A DNA stretch of 39,748 bases from an uncultured Porphyromonadaceae bacterium (GCA_947174995.1 CAMWLC010000022.1:1-39748), one strand, 5' to 3'. Shown: positions 8,701 to 18,435, counted from the first letter of the stretch. The notes: generated by a model from the letters alone, not told the origin. Translations and numbers: made by a program.

Positions 8701-11700
8701 CTTCCCGGAGCGCCGCTGGGGTGGAGTGATGCGCAAGATGGACAATACCAACTTCGAGGCCTCCAATGTGGAATATCTCCAGTTCTGGCTCCTCGACCCC
8801 TTCCTGGACGAGGAGAATCCCAACTACGAGGGTGGCGACCTCTACTTCAATTTCGGAGAAATAAGCGAGGACATCCTTAAGGATGGCATGAAGAGCTACG
8901 AGAACGGTATCCCCATCGACGGCAACGAAGAGTTCATGGCGGAAACCGTCTGGGGCCGCGTGTCGCGCCAGAACTCCCTCACCTACGCCTTCGAGAACTC
9001 CGCCAACGCCCGCCCCATGCAGGACGTGGGCCTTGACGGCGTGCCCAACGATAACGAATACACCTTCCCCTCCTACGGCAACTATGTCGAGGAGCTGCGC
9101 CGCCGTCTCCCTGCCGCTACCGTGGCCTCGATGCAGGAAGATCCCTTCTCGCCGATGAACGACCCCGCCGGCGACAACTACCACTTCTACCGCTCCGACT
9201 ATTACGACAATATCCGCGCCGGCATCCTGGAGCGCTACAAGCGTTACAATGGCACGGAGGGAAACTCCCTCTCGCCTGACCAGAGCACCAATACGCAGTA
9301 TCAGTCGTCGCGCTCCACCCCCGACGTGGAGGACATCAACCAGGACAACACGCTCAACGAGTATGAGCGTTACTTTGAATACAAGGTGTCGATACGTCCC
9401 GAAGACCTCGTTGTAGGCCGCAACTACATCACCGACATCCAGGAATCGGAGCAGCCCACCCGCGAGGGACGCACCCGCGTGGTGTGGTATCAGTTCAAGA
9501 TACCCCTCTCCAGTCCCGACCGCGTCGTAGGCGACATCAGCGACTTCTCCACGGTGAGGTTCGCCCGTATGTTCATGACCGGATTCAAGGCGCCCACTCA
9601 CCTGCGCTTCGCCACACTCGAACTCGTGCGCGGCGAATGGCGTGACTATGCCTTCAATCTCAACAGCCGCAACGACTCACCCGCCGAGGGTGAACTCGAT
9701 ATGTCCGTGGTCAACATCGAGGAGAACGGCACCCGCACTCCGGTGAACTATGTGCTCCCTCCGGGAGTGACCCGTGTGCAGGATCCGGGCCAGTCGCAGG
9801 CCACACAGCTCAATGAGCAGTCGCTCTCACTGAAGGTCACGGGCCTGCAGCCCGGCGACGCGCGCGGTATCTACAAAAACACGCAACTTGACCTGCGCAT
9901 CTATCGTCGTATGCAGATGTGGGTGCATGCCGAAGCCCTTATCGATGATCCCACCGGACTGCGCAACGGTGACCTCGCCCTCTTCGTGCGCCTCGGCTCC
10001 GACGTCAAGAACAACTATTACGAATACGAGATACCTCTGGAGCTTACCCCGGCGGGCAGCTACAACAACTTCAGCTCCGCCGACCGTGCCATGGTGTGGC
10101 CCATCGCCAACTTCCTCAACGTCCCCTTCGAACTCTTCACCAAGGTGAAGACCGAGCGCAACCATCGCAAGGGCCTCGGAGAACCGGGCGTCGGATTCAC
10201 GCATCTCTACACCATGCTCGACCCCGACAACGCACGCAACACAGTGGCAGTGCTCGGCAACCCCTCGCTGAGCGACGTGCGCACCATGCTCATAGGCGTG
10301 CGCAACAAGTCAGCCTCGGTGAAGGATGGTACCATCTGGGTCAACGAGCTGAAAGTGACTGACTTCAACCAGAGCGGTGGTTGGGCGGCCAAGGGTACGG
10401 CCAATCTCTCTCTGTCGGATGTGGCCAGTGTCAACTTCAATTTCCATCATGAATCCGACGGCTTCGGAGGCGTGGACCAAAGCCTCGCATCGCGCCGCAT
10501 GGAGACGTATGACCTCTATAACGTGGCCGTGCAGGGAGACCTCGGTAAGGTGATACCCGAGAAAGCTAAACTCACGGCACCCATCTACTACTCCCGCTCG
10601 CAGGAGACCACCACACCCAAATACAATCCCCTCGACCAGGATGTCCTGCTGAAGGATGCCCTCGACGCGGCTGCTACCAAAGCCGAGCGCGACTCCATCA
10701 ACAACTACGCCATGACGCGCCGCGTCACGGAAAACTTCTCCATATCCAACCTCCGCTTCAACGTGCAGAGCAAGACGCCGATGCCCTGGGATCCCGCCAA
10801 CTTCCAGGCCGCGTTCTCATTCGCCAAGCAGAAAGATGTGGATCCCACCACCGCCTACGAGAACACCAGCGACTATCGCGGCTCGCTGCAATACAGCTAT
10901 TCGCCGATGATCAAGCCCCTCAAGCCCTTCGCGAAAATCGGAGGCGATAAGAAATCGAAGTTCCTGCAATTCCTGCGCGAATGGCAGATAAACTGGCTGT
11001 TCAACAATCTCACCCTCTTCACGTCGATGAACCGCCACTACTACGAGCAGCAGAGCCGTAATGAGGTGGATGTTGATGTGGAACTGCCCGTGCAGGTCAG
11101 CAAGAATTTCCTCTGGAACCGCCAGATGTCGCTCACCTGGAACATCATCCAGTCCCTCTCCCTGAGTTTCTCGTCTAACACCACGGCACGCATCGAGGAG
11201 ACCATCGGCGCCGTCAACAAGAAGCTCTTTCCCGACCGGTACCGCGACTGGAAAGACACCGTGTGGAGCTCGATCAAGGGATTCGGCACCCCTTGGAACT
11301 ACAATCAGACTTTCACCGGTTCCTATCGCGCCCCCTTCAACAAGATACCCTTCCTGGACTATCTCACCGGCTCCATCACCTACACCTCCACTTACGCATG
11401 GGATCGCGGCACTACCGTGGATGACCTCTATCTGGGCAACTCCATCCAGAACCAGTCCACCTGGAACGCCGACGCACGCTTCAACTTCGAGGGACTCTAC
11501 AACAAGTCAAAGCTCCTCAAGGACATCAACTCCCGCTTCGCCTCATCCGGACGCGGCGGCAACCGCACGTCCGGCAAGGGCAATAAATCCAAGCCCAAGA
11601 AATATGTCAGGGTGATAAATCTCGCCCCGGACACCACCACGCTCGTGAAACACAACATGAAGACCAAAGATGTGAAGATCACGGCCACAAGCAGCGGCAA

Positions 11701-13249
11701 TCCCTTCAAACTGGAGACACGTGTCGTGGACGAAAACACCATCGAGATTCTCACGCGCAGCGACAAATCGGTGTCCGTGACCGTGCGAGAGGTCGAGAAG
11801 AAGGAGAAGAAGAACGTGCTTCACGAGGTGCGCGACTACGGTCTGCGTCTCCTCATGAGCCCCCGCAACCTCTCTTTCCGCTGGCGCTCCTCACATTCCC
11901 TCACCCTGCCGCAGTTCGCTCCCAATGTGGGTGACATCTTCGGTCAGTCCACCAAGTACGGTCCCATGGCCCCCGGCCTTGATTTCGCCTTCGGATTCTA
12001 CGGCGAGGACTATGTGCAGAAAGCCATGGACCGCGACTGGCTCCTGATGTCCGGCGAGCAGACATCACCCGCTGTCTGGAACCAGGGCACGGAATTCCAC
12101 TTCGAGCTGACCCTTGAGCCGATCCGCGGCCTGAAGATCACACTGACGGATAATCTCACGGACAATCGTACGCGCCAGGTGCAGTTCATGTTCGCCGGTA
12201 TGCCCACCACGCGCAGCGGCTCATACACCCGTACGCATGTGGCCATAGCCACGGCCCTGCGCAGCAGCAAGGCCGACAACGGCTATCAGTCGGACGCCTT
12301 CGACAAGTTCCTGAGCTATATCCCCAAGGTGGCCGCACGCTACGAGCAGCTCTACCGAGGCTCCTCCTATCCCTCCACCGGATTCATGGAGGATAACCCC
12401 CTCGGCGGCTCAGCCTACAATCCCGAAGTGGGAAGCGTGAGCCGCACATCCTCCGATGTGCTCATCCCGGCCTTCCTCGCTGCTTACAGCGGACAGAACC
12501 CCGACAACATCACTTTGAATCTGTTCCCCGGACTTTCCTCGATGCTCCCCAACTGGAAGGTGACTTACGACGGTCTCCTCCAGATTGGCAACATGAAGAA
12601 CATTTTCAAGTCCTTCACCCTCAACCATGCCTACCAGTGCACCTACAGCATCGGCTCCTACGGCAGCTACCTCAACTGGGTCGGTATCGGCGGAGACCTG
12701 GGATTCACCTTTGACGAGATCTCGCAGCAGCCCATACCCTCGTCGCCCTACAACGTGTCGAGCGTGGCCATCACCGAGAAATTCGGTCCGTTGCTCGGAG
12801 TCAACATGACCTTCAAGAACGACCTCTCCGTGAAGGCCGAATACAATGACGCCCGCACGCTCAACCTCAACTCAGCCGCCGGACAGGTGGTGGAGACGGG
12901 TACGCGTCAGCTCACCATCGGAGCCGGATACAAGATCGCCAACTTCGCCAAGATACTCAAGATCGGATCGAAGCAGGGGAGCGTGAGCAACGACCTTTCG
13001 CTCAACCTTGACCTCTCCTTTGCCAACAACGCGACGCTCATACGCCGCATTGAGACTGCCTATACCCAGGCCACGCAGGGCACGCAGACCTTCTCCGTCA
13101 ACTTCATGGCCAACTATCAGCTGAGCAAACGTCTGACCATCGGCGCATACTTCGATCACCAGACCAACAACCCCCTGGTGTCCAACAACAGCTATCCTAC
13201 CTCCAACACCGACTTCGGCATCTCCATCCAAATGTCACTGGCAAGATGA
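5774..13249 (+). CDS. sprA: SprA, outer-membrane translocon of the type IX secretion system
   Basis: 2491-residue protein of the SprA/Sov family, a giant beta-barrel through which type IX secretion cargo crosses the outer membrane. Seen: an N-terminal signal sequence (KRK then a hydrophobic run over residues 11-30), a proline run at 39-44, and long stretches of alternating polar and aromatic residues typical of barrel strands. A basic low-complexity segment (SGRGGNRTSGKGNKSKPKK) occurs near residue 1930, probably a loop. The end is a predicted beta strand finishing in MSLAR, compatible with barrel closure. The length fits the family (about 2,400-2,500). The start is TTG at 5774: it supplies the basic n-region of the signal peptide, and the first in-frame ATG (5831) would delete it. 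It follows ruvA by 10 bases. The frame is intact throughout. Confidence 0.95.
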   Translation: MNTVKRKLRNAILALATPLMALSGTLLTFSQYQKSPSIPPPPPPAPVQEYLPGTEIPDSVILPSPVQTTLPQNMEDYMDREYAADLTTPSNIKTEATYDPETGMYVIRTRLGQTELVTPFMMKAEEYHEMQNRADMYSYFREQNAAAVADKGKQPFDILDMNFALGPLEKVFGPGGVRLTTQGTAQIKMGIKSNKTDNPSLSLRSRRKTYFDFDQKIQATVSASVGDKLKFNMTYNTDATFDFDSKNIKLGYEGKEDEIIKTLEAGNVAMTTGSSLIRGGTALFGVKTKLQFGKLTLTGLISQQNSESKTINTTGGIQKSPFTIKADDYDDNRHFFLAQYFYDNYDSFASRLPHVSSGINITRIEVWVTNKSNNYQESRNFVAFMDLGEQTRLATDYWRPDGGVPVPNNNSNNLLSVIKNEYPEARNINRVTQVLEPLQAYGIRGGRDFEKVESARLLNKSEYTLNSTLGYISLKQALRTDEVLAVAYEYTWQGKVYQVGEFSGDVTSTDQSLYLKMLRGTTVSPKLPMWKLMMKNVYNLNATQLQKQNFKLNVKYLSDTTGTEVSYIQVGDIANVPLLQVMNADRIDSNSESNADGFFDYIEGYTVQSATGRIIFPVAEPFGSNLERRIGNKDLAAPYVYKELYDSTLVVARQFADKNKFSLVGEFQSSKGSQIRLNAMNVPRGSVRVMAGGVVLQENSDYTVDYTMGIVTITNQSIIDSGTNVSVSLENQSMFSMQRKTLLGLDAQYRFNKDFTLGATLLHFSEKSLTEKVNIGEEVINNSMFGLNLNYNKSFMWLTNLLAKVPTINASAPSTFNVNAEFAQLVPHGQKSGSATGSSYIDDFENTQTAIDLRSPYSWQLASTPWDNSASALFPEAQLSNNVDYGRNRALLAWNYIDRIFTQKNSSSIPGYLKNDLHQLSNPYIREVTVNEIFPARDLNYGEANYIQTLNLSFYPSERGPYNLDATDIDSEGRLLFPERRWGGVMRKMDNTNFEASNVEYLQFWLLDPFLDEENPNYEGGDLYFNFGEISEDILKDGMKSYENGIPIDGNEEFMAETVWGRVSRQNSLTYAFENSANARPMQDVGLDGVPNDNEYTFPSYGNYVEELRRRLPAATVASMQEDPFSPMNDPAGDNYHFYRSDYYDNIRAGILERYKRYNGTEGNSLSPDQSTNTQYQSSRSTPDVEDINQDNTLNEYERYFEYKVSIRPEDLVVGRNYITDIQESEQPTREGRTRVVWYQFKIPLSSPDRVVGDISDFSTVRFARMFMTGFKAPTHLRFATLELVRGEWRDYAFNLNSRNDSPAEGELDMSVVNIEENGTRTPVNYVLPPGVTRVQDPGQSQATQLNEQSLSLKVTGLQPGDARGIYKNTQLDLRIYRRMQMWVHAEALIDDPTGLRNGDLALFVRLGSDVKNNYYEYEIPLELTPAGSYNNFSSADRAMVWPIANFLNVPFELFTKVKTERNHRKGLGEPGVGFTHLYTMLDPDNARNTVAVLGNPSLSDVRTMLIGVRNKSASVKDGTIWVNELKVTDFNQSGGWAAKGTANLSLSDVASVNFNFHHESDGFGGVDQSLASRRMETYDLYNVAVQGDLGKVIPEKAKLTAPIYYSRSQETTTPKYNPLDQDVLLKDALDAAATKAERDSINNYAMTRRVTENFSISNLRFNVQSKTPMPWDPANFQAAFSFAKQKDVDPTTAYENTSDYRGSLQYSYSPMIKPLKPFAKIGGDKKSKFLQFLREWQINWLFNNLTLFTSMNRHYYEQQSRNEVDVDVELPVQVSKNFLWNRQMSLTWNIIQSLSLSFSSNTTARIEETIGAVNKKLFPDRYRDWKDTVWSSIKGFGTPWNYNQTFTGSYRAPFNKIPFLDYLTGSITYTSTYAWDRGTTVDDLYLGNSIQNQSTWNADARFNFEGLYNKSKLLKDINSRFASSGRGGNRTSGKGNKSKPKKYVRVINLAPDTTTLVKHNMKTKDVKITATSSGNPFKLETRVVDENTIEILTRSDKSVSVTVREVEKKEKKNVLHEVRDYGLRLLMSPRNLSFRWRSSHSLTLPQFAPNVGDIFGQSTKYGPMAPGLDFAFGFYGEDYVQKAMDRDWLLMSGEQTSPAVWNQGTEFHFELTLEPIRGLKITLTDNLTDNRTRQVQFMFAGMPTTRSGSYTRTHVAIATALRSSKADNGYQSDAFDKFLSYIPKVAARYEQLYRGSSYPSTGFMEDNPLGGSAYNPEVGSVSRTSSDVLIPAFLAAYSGQNPDNITLNLFPGLSSMLPNWKVTYDGLLQIGNMKNIFKSFTLNHAYQCTYSIGSYGSYLNWVGIGGDLGFTFDEISQQPIPSSPYNVSSVAITEKFGPLLGVNMTFKNDLSVKAEYNDARTLNLNSAAGQVVETGTRQLTIGAGYKIANFAKILKIGSKQGSVSNDLSLNLDLSFANNATLIRRIETAYTQATQGTQTFSVNFMANYQLSKRLTIGAYFDHQTNNPLVSNNSYPTSNTDFGISIQMSLAR

Positions 13250-13363
13250 TGAGATGATGAAATGTTGAGAATTGGTCGTATGACAGATTTAATGAGGAAT
13301 ACCGGTTCGGACGTTATGATGATCGGACGTGATGAATCGCATAGTAACAACGTAAATCAAATC

Positions 13364-13383
13364 GGACGCGATGAATCGCGTCC
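13364..13383. repeat. Dispersed 20-bp palindrome (copy 1)
   Basis: GGACGCGAT and ATCGCGTCC pair around a GA loop, flanked by CCTACGAG. Part-copies precede it (CGGACGTTATGATGATCGG and CGGACGTGATGAATCGC, 13307-13340), so the 142-base gap between sprA and the peptidase gene is largely made of this repeat. The palindrome ends eight bases before the next ATG. Confidence 0.75.
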
Positions 13384-13391
13384 CTACGAGT

Positions 13392-14270
13392 ATGAAACTT
13401 GACGGAAGAAGAAACAGCAGCAATGTCAGCGACCGGCGCGGTGTGTCCGGTCGCGCGGTAGGTGTCGGCGGGGGTATTCTCGCCGTGATCGTCGGTGCCA
13501 TCATCACCCTGATGTCAGGGGGCAATATCGGCGATGTGGTGACAAATGTCATCGGTTCGGGTCAGCTTTCCGGTCTGACCGAGCAGTCGGCCACCCCCTC
13601 CTCGGAATCCCCGGAGGAGCAACGCCTGTATGACCTGGCGTCGAAGGTGCTCGCCGGCACTGAGGACGTGTGGAGCCGGGAGTTCAAACGGCAGGGGTGG
13701 GGCACATATCAGCCCCCGAAGATGGTGATATATCACGGCTCGGTGCAGACCGGGTGCGGACGCGGCACCGCCCAGACCGGGCCCTTCTACTGTTCGGCCG
13801 ACAAGACCATATATCTCGACCTTGATTTCTTCAAGAATATGCGGCGCGACATCGGTGCCGACGGTGACTATACATACGCCTACGTCATAGCCCACGAGGT
13901 GGGCCATCATGTGCAGAACGAACTCGGCATCCTCTCCGAAGCCCATGAGAAAATGGCGCGTCTCCCCGAAACGGAGGCCAATCAGATAAGCGTGCGCATC
14001 GAGCTGCAGGCCGATTACCTCGCCGGAGTGTGGGGTTATAACGACAACGAGATGTTCGGAAGCCTCGAACCGGGCGATGTGGAGAACGCCCTCAACGCCG
14101 CCTCGAAAATAGGCGACGACTATCTTCAGAAGAAAGCCTACGGCAGGGAGATGCCGGAGAGCTTCAACCACGGCCGATCCTCGCAGCGTGTCAGATGGTT
14201 CAGCCGCGGCATGGAGAGCGGTGACCCGACGGCGTGGAGCACCTGGACGCAACCATATTCCCAACTGTAA
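13392..14270 (+). CDS. Putative neutral zinc metallopeptidase, membrane anchored (YpfJ/PF04228 type)
   Basis: 292-residue protein with a short basic N-terminus, one membrane segment (about residues 22-43, VGGGILAVIVGAIITLMSGG) and a C-terminal peptidase-like domain outside the membrane. Family hallmarks: GCGRGTAQTGPFYCSADKTIYLDLDFF, the zinc motif AHEVGHHVQ (HExxH near residue 167), and LQADYLAGVW with the third ligand region. The biological substrate is unknown for the family. The start is the ATG at 13392; an in-frame ATG at 13371 lies inside the palindromic repeat and would add repeat-encoded residues. It lies downstream of sprA in the same direction, with no terminator visible between them. 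Confidence 0.88.
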   Translation: MKLDGRRNSSNVSDRRGVSGRAVGVGGGILAVIVGAIITLMSGGNIGDVVTNVIGSGQLSGLTEQSATPSSESPEEQRLYDLASKVLAGTEDVWSREFKRQGWGTYQPPKMVIYHGSVQTGCGRGTAQTGPFYCSADKTIYLDLDFFKNMRRDIGADGDYTYAYVIAHEVGHHVQNELGILSEAHEKMARLPETEANQISVRIELQADYLAGVWGYNDNEMFGSLEPGDVENALNAASKIGDDYLQKKAYGREMPESFNHGRSSQRVRWFSRGMESGDPTAWSTWTQPYSQL

Positions 14271-14333
14271 ATGTTGGATTGTTAATGAATGTTAAATTTT
14301 TAAAAAGATAACGTACATTAAGAAAAAACGTAT

Positions 14334-14483
14334 TATCTTTGCCCCCGAAAACTCAACCATGTTAGGAGCAACCTTAGAAGCTGATGCCGCAAGAGGTATG
14401 TGCCTGAATGTATGAGAAAAGAGGCTTAACAACAGCAACCACATATAATTAACCATAATAATAACGCAAAAAGTAATCTTATC
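14334..14483 (+). promoter_or_regulatory. Promoter box and about 140-base leader of the secreted-protein gene
   Basis: TATCTTTG at 14334-14341 fits the -7 box; the -33 element is not clear. Transcription would start near 14347, leaving a leader of nearly 140 bases, long compared with other genes here. The leader contains an 18-codon reading frame (14359-14415, MLGATLEADAARGMCLNV) and a short possible hairpin (ATGCC/GGTAT around 14384-14399). Whether either regulates the gene is unknown. Confidence 0.5.
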
Positions 14484-15629
14484 ATGAAGAAAGGTTTACT
14501 CGCACTCGCTGCCGGTCTTTTCCTGACCGCAGGTAGCGCCAGCGCCGATTGGGGTTTGATCGGTGAGTTCAACAACTGGAATGGCGACCTCGCCATGACC
14601 CAGACCGAGTCCGGTGTATGGACTGTAAAGGTTGAATCCCTCAAGGGCCAGTTCAAGTTCCGTGAGAACGGCGGATGGAGTGTTAACCTCGGTGCAGACA
14701 CTTCCGGTATGTGCAATATAACTGACAACGGAGATTTCGCCGTGCGCCAGGATGGTCAGAACTTCCGTTTCACTGAGGAGGTTTCCAACGTGACCCTCAC
14801 CCTCAACACCAACACCAACATCGTGACCGTATCCGGTCTGGGCGGCTCCATCGTTATCCCCGATGTACCCGCTGAGATCTATCTCCGCGGCGCAATGAAC
14901 GGCTGGGGCGTGGATCCCGCTTACAAGTTCACCCATCTCGGCGGCAAGGACTACGAGCTGAAAGTTGCCGAGCTCGTTGCCGGCGAAGAGTTCAAGATCG
15001 CCGATGCTGACTGGGCTGACGTGAACTACAGCTCCGGCGTAGCTATGGAGGTCAACACTCCCTACGTATGCTACTACAACAACAGCAACAACATGAAGAT
15101 GTCTCAGAACGTGACCAACGCTGTCCTCAAGTTCAACCTTGAGACTGCTGAACTCACTGTTGTCGGCGAAGGCAGCCAGGTTGACTACACCACCTGGTAT
15201 GTCAACGTGCTCGGTGACTTCAACGACTGGCTTGACAACGGCGTAGCAGCCGATGCAGAGGGCATCGCAGTGCTTGAGGATCTTCCCATCGGCACTTCCT
15301 CCTTCAAGGTAAAGGTTTGGAACGGTGTTTCCGACGTATGGCACTCCAACGGCCAGGCTATCGCTGAGAACGAGTGGGTGGCTATCCCCGACAACTGGGA
15401 TGCTAACATGACTATCGAAGGTGCCACCGAGGGTCAGACCTTCACTGTATCCTTCAACTGCGCCACCAACGAGATCATGGTTAAGAGCGTATCCACCGGC
15501 GTAGCCGCCATCGAGGCTGCCAATGGCGAGGCTGTATACTTCAACCTCCAGGGCGTACGCGTAGCCAACCCCGAAAAGGGCATGTTCATCCGCGTGCAGA
15601 ATGGCAAGGCCGTTAAGGTCGTTAAGTAA
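14484..15629 (+). CDS. Secreted three-module SusE/SusF-like protein with type IX-like C-terminal tail
   Basis: 381 residues. A signal peptide (MKKGLLALAAGLFLTAGSASA) is followed by three related beta-sandwich modules. Each opens with a pattern of the kind L-x-G-x-F/M-N-x-W: LIGEFNNW (25-32), LRGAMNGW (134-141) and VLGDFNDW (242-249). Such modules occur in SusE/SusF-like glycan-binding proteins, so carbohydrate binding is plausible, but no ligand residues can be assigned. The last 35 residues (VYFNLQGVRVANPEKGMF and a basic end, KAVKVVK) resemble Bacteroidetes C-terminal sorting or anchoring tails. Codon choice is strongly biased, as in dnaK, suggesting high expression. It is transcribed alone from its own promoter and stops at a strong terminator. 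Confidence 0.8.
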   Translation: MKKGLLALAAGLFLTAGSASADWGLIGEFNNWNGDLAMTQTESGVWTVKVESLKGQFKFRENGGWSVNLGADTSGMCNITDNGDFAVRQDGQNFRFTEEVSNVTLTLNTNTNIVTVSGLGGSIVIPDVPAEIYLRGAMNGWGVDPAYKFTHLGGKDYELKVAELVAGEEFKIADADWADVNYSSGVAMEVNTPYVCYYNNSNNMKMSQNVTNAVLKFNLETAELTVVGEGSQVDYTTWYVNVLGDFNDWLDNGVAADAEGIAVLEDLPIGTSSFKVKVWNGVSDVWHSNGQAIAENEWVAIPDNWDANMTIEGATEGQTFTVSFNCATNEIMVKSVSTGVAAIEAANGEAVYFNLQGVRVANPEKGMFIRVQNGKAVKVVK

Positions 15630-15660
15630 TCCCTTCCGGATGTAAAGTATCAAACATACA

Positions 15661-15706
15661 AAAGAAAATGCGGCCCGCACCTACACGTGCGGGCCGCATT
15701 TTCTTT
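15661..15706 (+). terminator. Strong intrinsic terminator
   Basis: A perfect stem of about 20 bp (AAAGAAAATGCGGCCCGCAC with its complement) around the loop CTACAC, ending in TTTTCTTTT. It lies 31 bases after the secreted-protein stop and could work in both directions. Confidence 0.92.
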
Positions 15707-15731
15707 TCGCGCTATAATCCGCAGATTGTAG

Positions 15732-15751
15732 GGACGTGGCGTGCCACGTCC
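15732..15751. repeat. Dispersed 20-bp palindrome (copy 2)
   Basis: GGACGTGGC and GCCACGTCC around a GT loop, preceded by GTAG. It sits between the two convergent terminators of the secreted-protein gene and clpB. Confidence 0.75.
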
Positions 15752-15770
15752 GCATTGAAATATTTGATAT

Positions 15771-15805
15771 AAGAAAGGCGGCGGCCATCGGCCGTCGCCC
15801 GTCTT
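15771..15805 (-). terminator. Hairpin terminator after clpB
   Basis: GGCGGCGGCC and GGCCGTCGCC pair (one mismatch) around ATC, extended by AAGA/TCTT. Read on the minus strand it is followed by TTTCTTAT. It begins 18 bases after the clpB stop. Confidence 0.7.
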
Positions 15806-15823
15806 ATTAGGGGAATGTTAAAT

Positions 15824-18421
15824 TCAGTTCTTGAAGACCAGCTCGTCACCCTCGCGGTCTATGACGATGGGATGGTCGCGGTCAACCTTCTGCGCCAGGA
15901 TGTCCTTAGAGAGCTGGTTGAGCACCATGCGCTGGATGGTGCGCTTCACGGGACGCGCACCGAACTCCGGATCATATCCATCCTCGGCGAGGAGCTCGAG
16001 AGCGGGCTTGGTGATGGTGAGCGTGACACCGTTGGAGGCAAGCATCTTCTGCACGCTCTTAACCTGGATGTCCACGATTTCCTGAATCTCCTTCTTGTTG
16101 AGGGGCGTGAACATCACGATCTCGTCGATTCGGTTGAGGAACTCGGGACGAATCTTCATCTTCAGCAGTTCGAGCACATCCTCCTTGGTCTTGGAGATCA
16201 CCTCCTCGCGCTGCTCCTCGGTCTTGGAATCTATATCCTTGAAATTCTCGCGGATGATGGGGGAGCCCTCGTTGGAGGTCATTATGATGATGGTGTTCTT
16301 GAAATTGATGAAACGACCCTTGTTGTCGGTGAGACGTCCGTCGTCAAGCACCTGGAGCAGGATATTGAAGACATCCGGGTTGGCCTTCTCGATCTCGTCG
16401 AAGAGCACTACACTGTAAGGTTTGCGGCGCACGGCCTCGGTGAGCTGACCACCCTCCTCATATCCTACGTATCCCGGAGGCGCTCCGACCAGACGGCTGA
16501 CGGAGTGCTTCTCCATGTATTCCGACATATCGATACGGGTCATCATATCCTCGTCGTCGAAGAGGTATTCGGCCAGGGCCTTCGCAAGCTCGGTCTTGCC
16601 GACACCGGTGGTGCCGAGGAAGATGAACGAGCCGAGAGGACGGCGGGGGTCATTCAGGCCCGCGCGCGAGCGACGCACGGCGTTGCTGACGGCCTTGATG
16701 GCAGCATCCTGTCCGACCACGCGTTTGTGGAGCTCCTCTTCGAGATGGAGCAGCTTCTCCTTCTCGCTTTGGGCCATCTTCTTGACGGGGATACCTGTCC
16801 AGCGGCTGACCACCTCGGCGATGTCCTCGGCGTCGACCTCCTCCTTGATCATGGCACCCTCGCCCTGGAGCTGCTTGAGGCGCTCCTGGATCTCGGCGTT
16901 CTCTGTTTCCTTCTGCTTTATCTTGGAATACTCGATCTCAGCCACCTTGGCATAGTCTCCCTCGCGCTTCGCCATCTCGGCCTCGTGCTTGAGCTGCTCG
17001 ATATCGATTTTGTTCTGCTGGATCTTGTTGATTTCATTCTTCTCAGCCTGCCATTTGGCCTTGAGAGACTTCTGCGTGTCGCGGAGATTGGCGAGATCCT
17101 CGTCAATTTCCTTGATCTTGTAGTCGTTGCCTTCGCGCTTGAGGGCCTCGCGCTCGATTTCGAGCTGGGCTATCTTGCGCTGCGCCTCGTCGAGAGCCTG
17201 CGGCATGGAGTCCATTTCGAGGCGGAGCTTCGAGGCGGCCTCATCGATAAGGTCAATGGCCTTATCCGGGAGAAAGCGGTCCGTGATGTAGCGCACTGAG
17301 AGCTGCACGGCCGCTATGATGGCCTCGTCCATGATGCGCACCTTGTGGTGGTTCTCATATCTCTCCTTGAGTCCGCGCAGGATAGAGATGGCGGACATCT
17401 CGTCAGGCTCATCTACCATCACCTTCTGGAAGCGGCGTTCCAGGGCCTTGTCCTTCTCGAAATATTTCTGATACTCGTCGAGCGTGGTGGCGCCGATGGA
17501 GCGGAGTTCGCCGCGCGCAAGGGCCGGCTTCAGGATGTTGGCCGCGTCCATCGCGCCCTCTCCTTTACCGGCACCCACAAGAGTGTGGATTTCGTCGATA
17601 AAGAGGATGATCTCGCCGTCAGACTGCGTCACTTCGTTGACGATGGCCTTAAGACGCTCCTCAAACTCGCCCTTGTATTTCGCACCGGCCACGAGGGCAC
17701 CCATATCGAGAGAATATATCTGCTTCGACTTCAGGTTTTCAGGCACGTCGCCGCGCACGATGCGGTGGGCGAGGCCCTCGGCGATGGCGGTCTTACCTGT
17801 ACCCGGCTCACCGACGAGCATGGGATTGTTCTTTGTGCGGCGCGACAGGATCTGCAGCACACGGCGTATCTCCTCGTCACGACCGATCACCGGGTCGAGT
17901 TTGCCGCTGCGCGCGCGGTCGTTGAGATTGATGGCATATTTCGAAAGGGCCTGGTAAGACTCCTCGGCACTCTGCTGAGTCACCTTATTGCCCTTGCGGA
18001 GCTCCTGGATAGCGGCCTTGAGACCATCCTCGGTGATTCCGGCATCCTTGAGAATCTGCGAAGCGGAGCAGCGGGTCTTGAGGATACCCATCAGCATCGC
18101 CTCCACCGACACATACTCGTCGCCCATCGACTTGGAGAAATCCACGGCCTTCTGAAGGGCCTCGTTTGCCTCGCGGCTGAGGGTCACGTCACCGCCCGAC
18201 ACCTTGGGAAGGGACGCTATGTCGCGGTCGAGTCCGGAGCGTACGACGTTGAGATTGGCACCGAGCTTCTGAAAAACGAAGTTAACAATGGTCTCGGCCT
18301 CATCAATCAGCGCCTTCAGCAGGTGGGCGGGCTCGATGAGCTGCTGTCCGTTGGAGCGGCAGAGCTCAATGGCCTTCTGGACCACTTCCTGCGATTTGAT
18401 TGTGAAGTTGTTGAAGTTCAT
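15824..18421 (-). CDS. clpB: ATP-dependent disaggregase ClpB
   Basis: 865-residue Hsp100 chaperone that, with DnaK, pulls polypeptides out of aggregates in the cytoplasm. Domains in order: Clp N-domain double repeat (residues 1-145), first AAA+ module with Walker [14 protein letters not shown] near residue 205 and Walker [16 protein letters not shown], and the middle coiled-coil of about 130 residues rich in [12 protein letters not shown]. The second AAA+ module has Walker [15 protein letters not shown] near 605 and Walker [11 protein letters not shown], and a C-terminal small domain with [11 protein letters not shown] follows. The long middle domain separates it from ClpA and ClpC. It is transcribed alone, divergent from the ROK kinase. 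Its partner DnaK is encoded at 37571. Confidence 0.97.
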   Translation of the reverse strand: MNFNNFTIKSQEVVQKAIELCRSNGQQLIEPAHLLKALIDEAETIVNFVFQKLGANLNVVRSGLDRDIASLPKVSGGDVTLSREANEALQKAVDFSKSMGDEYVSVEAMLMGILKTRCSASQILKDAGITEDGLKAAIQELRKGNKVTQQSAEESYQALSKYAINLNDRARSGKLDPVIGRDEEIRRVLQILSRRTKNNPMLVGEPGTGKTAIAEGLAHRIVRGDVPENLKSKQIYSLDMGALVAGAKYKGEFEERLKAIVNEVTQSDGEIILFIDEIHTLVGAGKGEGAMDAANILKPALARGELRSIGATTLDEYQKYFEKDKALERRFQKVMVDEPDEMSAISILRGLKERYENHHKVRIMDEAIIAAVQLSVRYITDRFLPDKAIDLIDEAASKLRLEMDSMPQALDEAQRKIAQLEIEREALKREGNDYKIKEIDEDLANLRDTQKSLKAKWQAEKNEINKIQQNKIDIEQLKHEAEMAKREGDYAKVAEIEYSKIKQKETENAEIQERLKQLQGEGAMIKEEVDAEDIAEVVSRWTGIPVKKMAQSEKEKLLHLEEELHKRVVGQDAAIKAVSNAVRRSRAGLNDPRRPLGSFIFLGTTGVGKTELAKALAEYLFDDEDMMTRIDMSEYMEKHSVSRLVGAPPGYVGYEEGGQLTEAVRRKPYSVVLFDEIEKANPDVFNILLQVLDDGRLTDNKGRFINFKNTIIIMTSNEGSPIIRENFKDIDSKTEEQREEVISKTKEDVLELLKMKIRPEFLNRIDEIVMFTPLNKKEIQEIVDIQVKSVQKMLASNGVTLTITKPALELLAEDGYDPEFGARPVKRTIQRMVLNQLSKDILAQKVDRDHPIVIDREGDELVFKN

Positions 18422-18435
18422 AAAAAAATGTTTTT

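Noticed and set aside
13371..13391. Alternative ATG for the zinc metallopeptidase inside the palindromic repeat
   Set aside because: It would make the repeat encode the N-terminus; the ATG at 13392 is next and starts a sensible basic cytoplasmic segment.
14496..15680. A 394-codon minus-strand frame opposite the secreted protein
   Set aside because: It covers the terminator and mirrors a gene with signal peptide, repeats and biased codons on the other strand.
15815..17299. A 494-codon plus-strand open frame opposite clpB
   Set aside because: Leucine- and valine-rich shadow of the ClpB coding strand, with no independent support.
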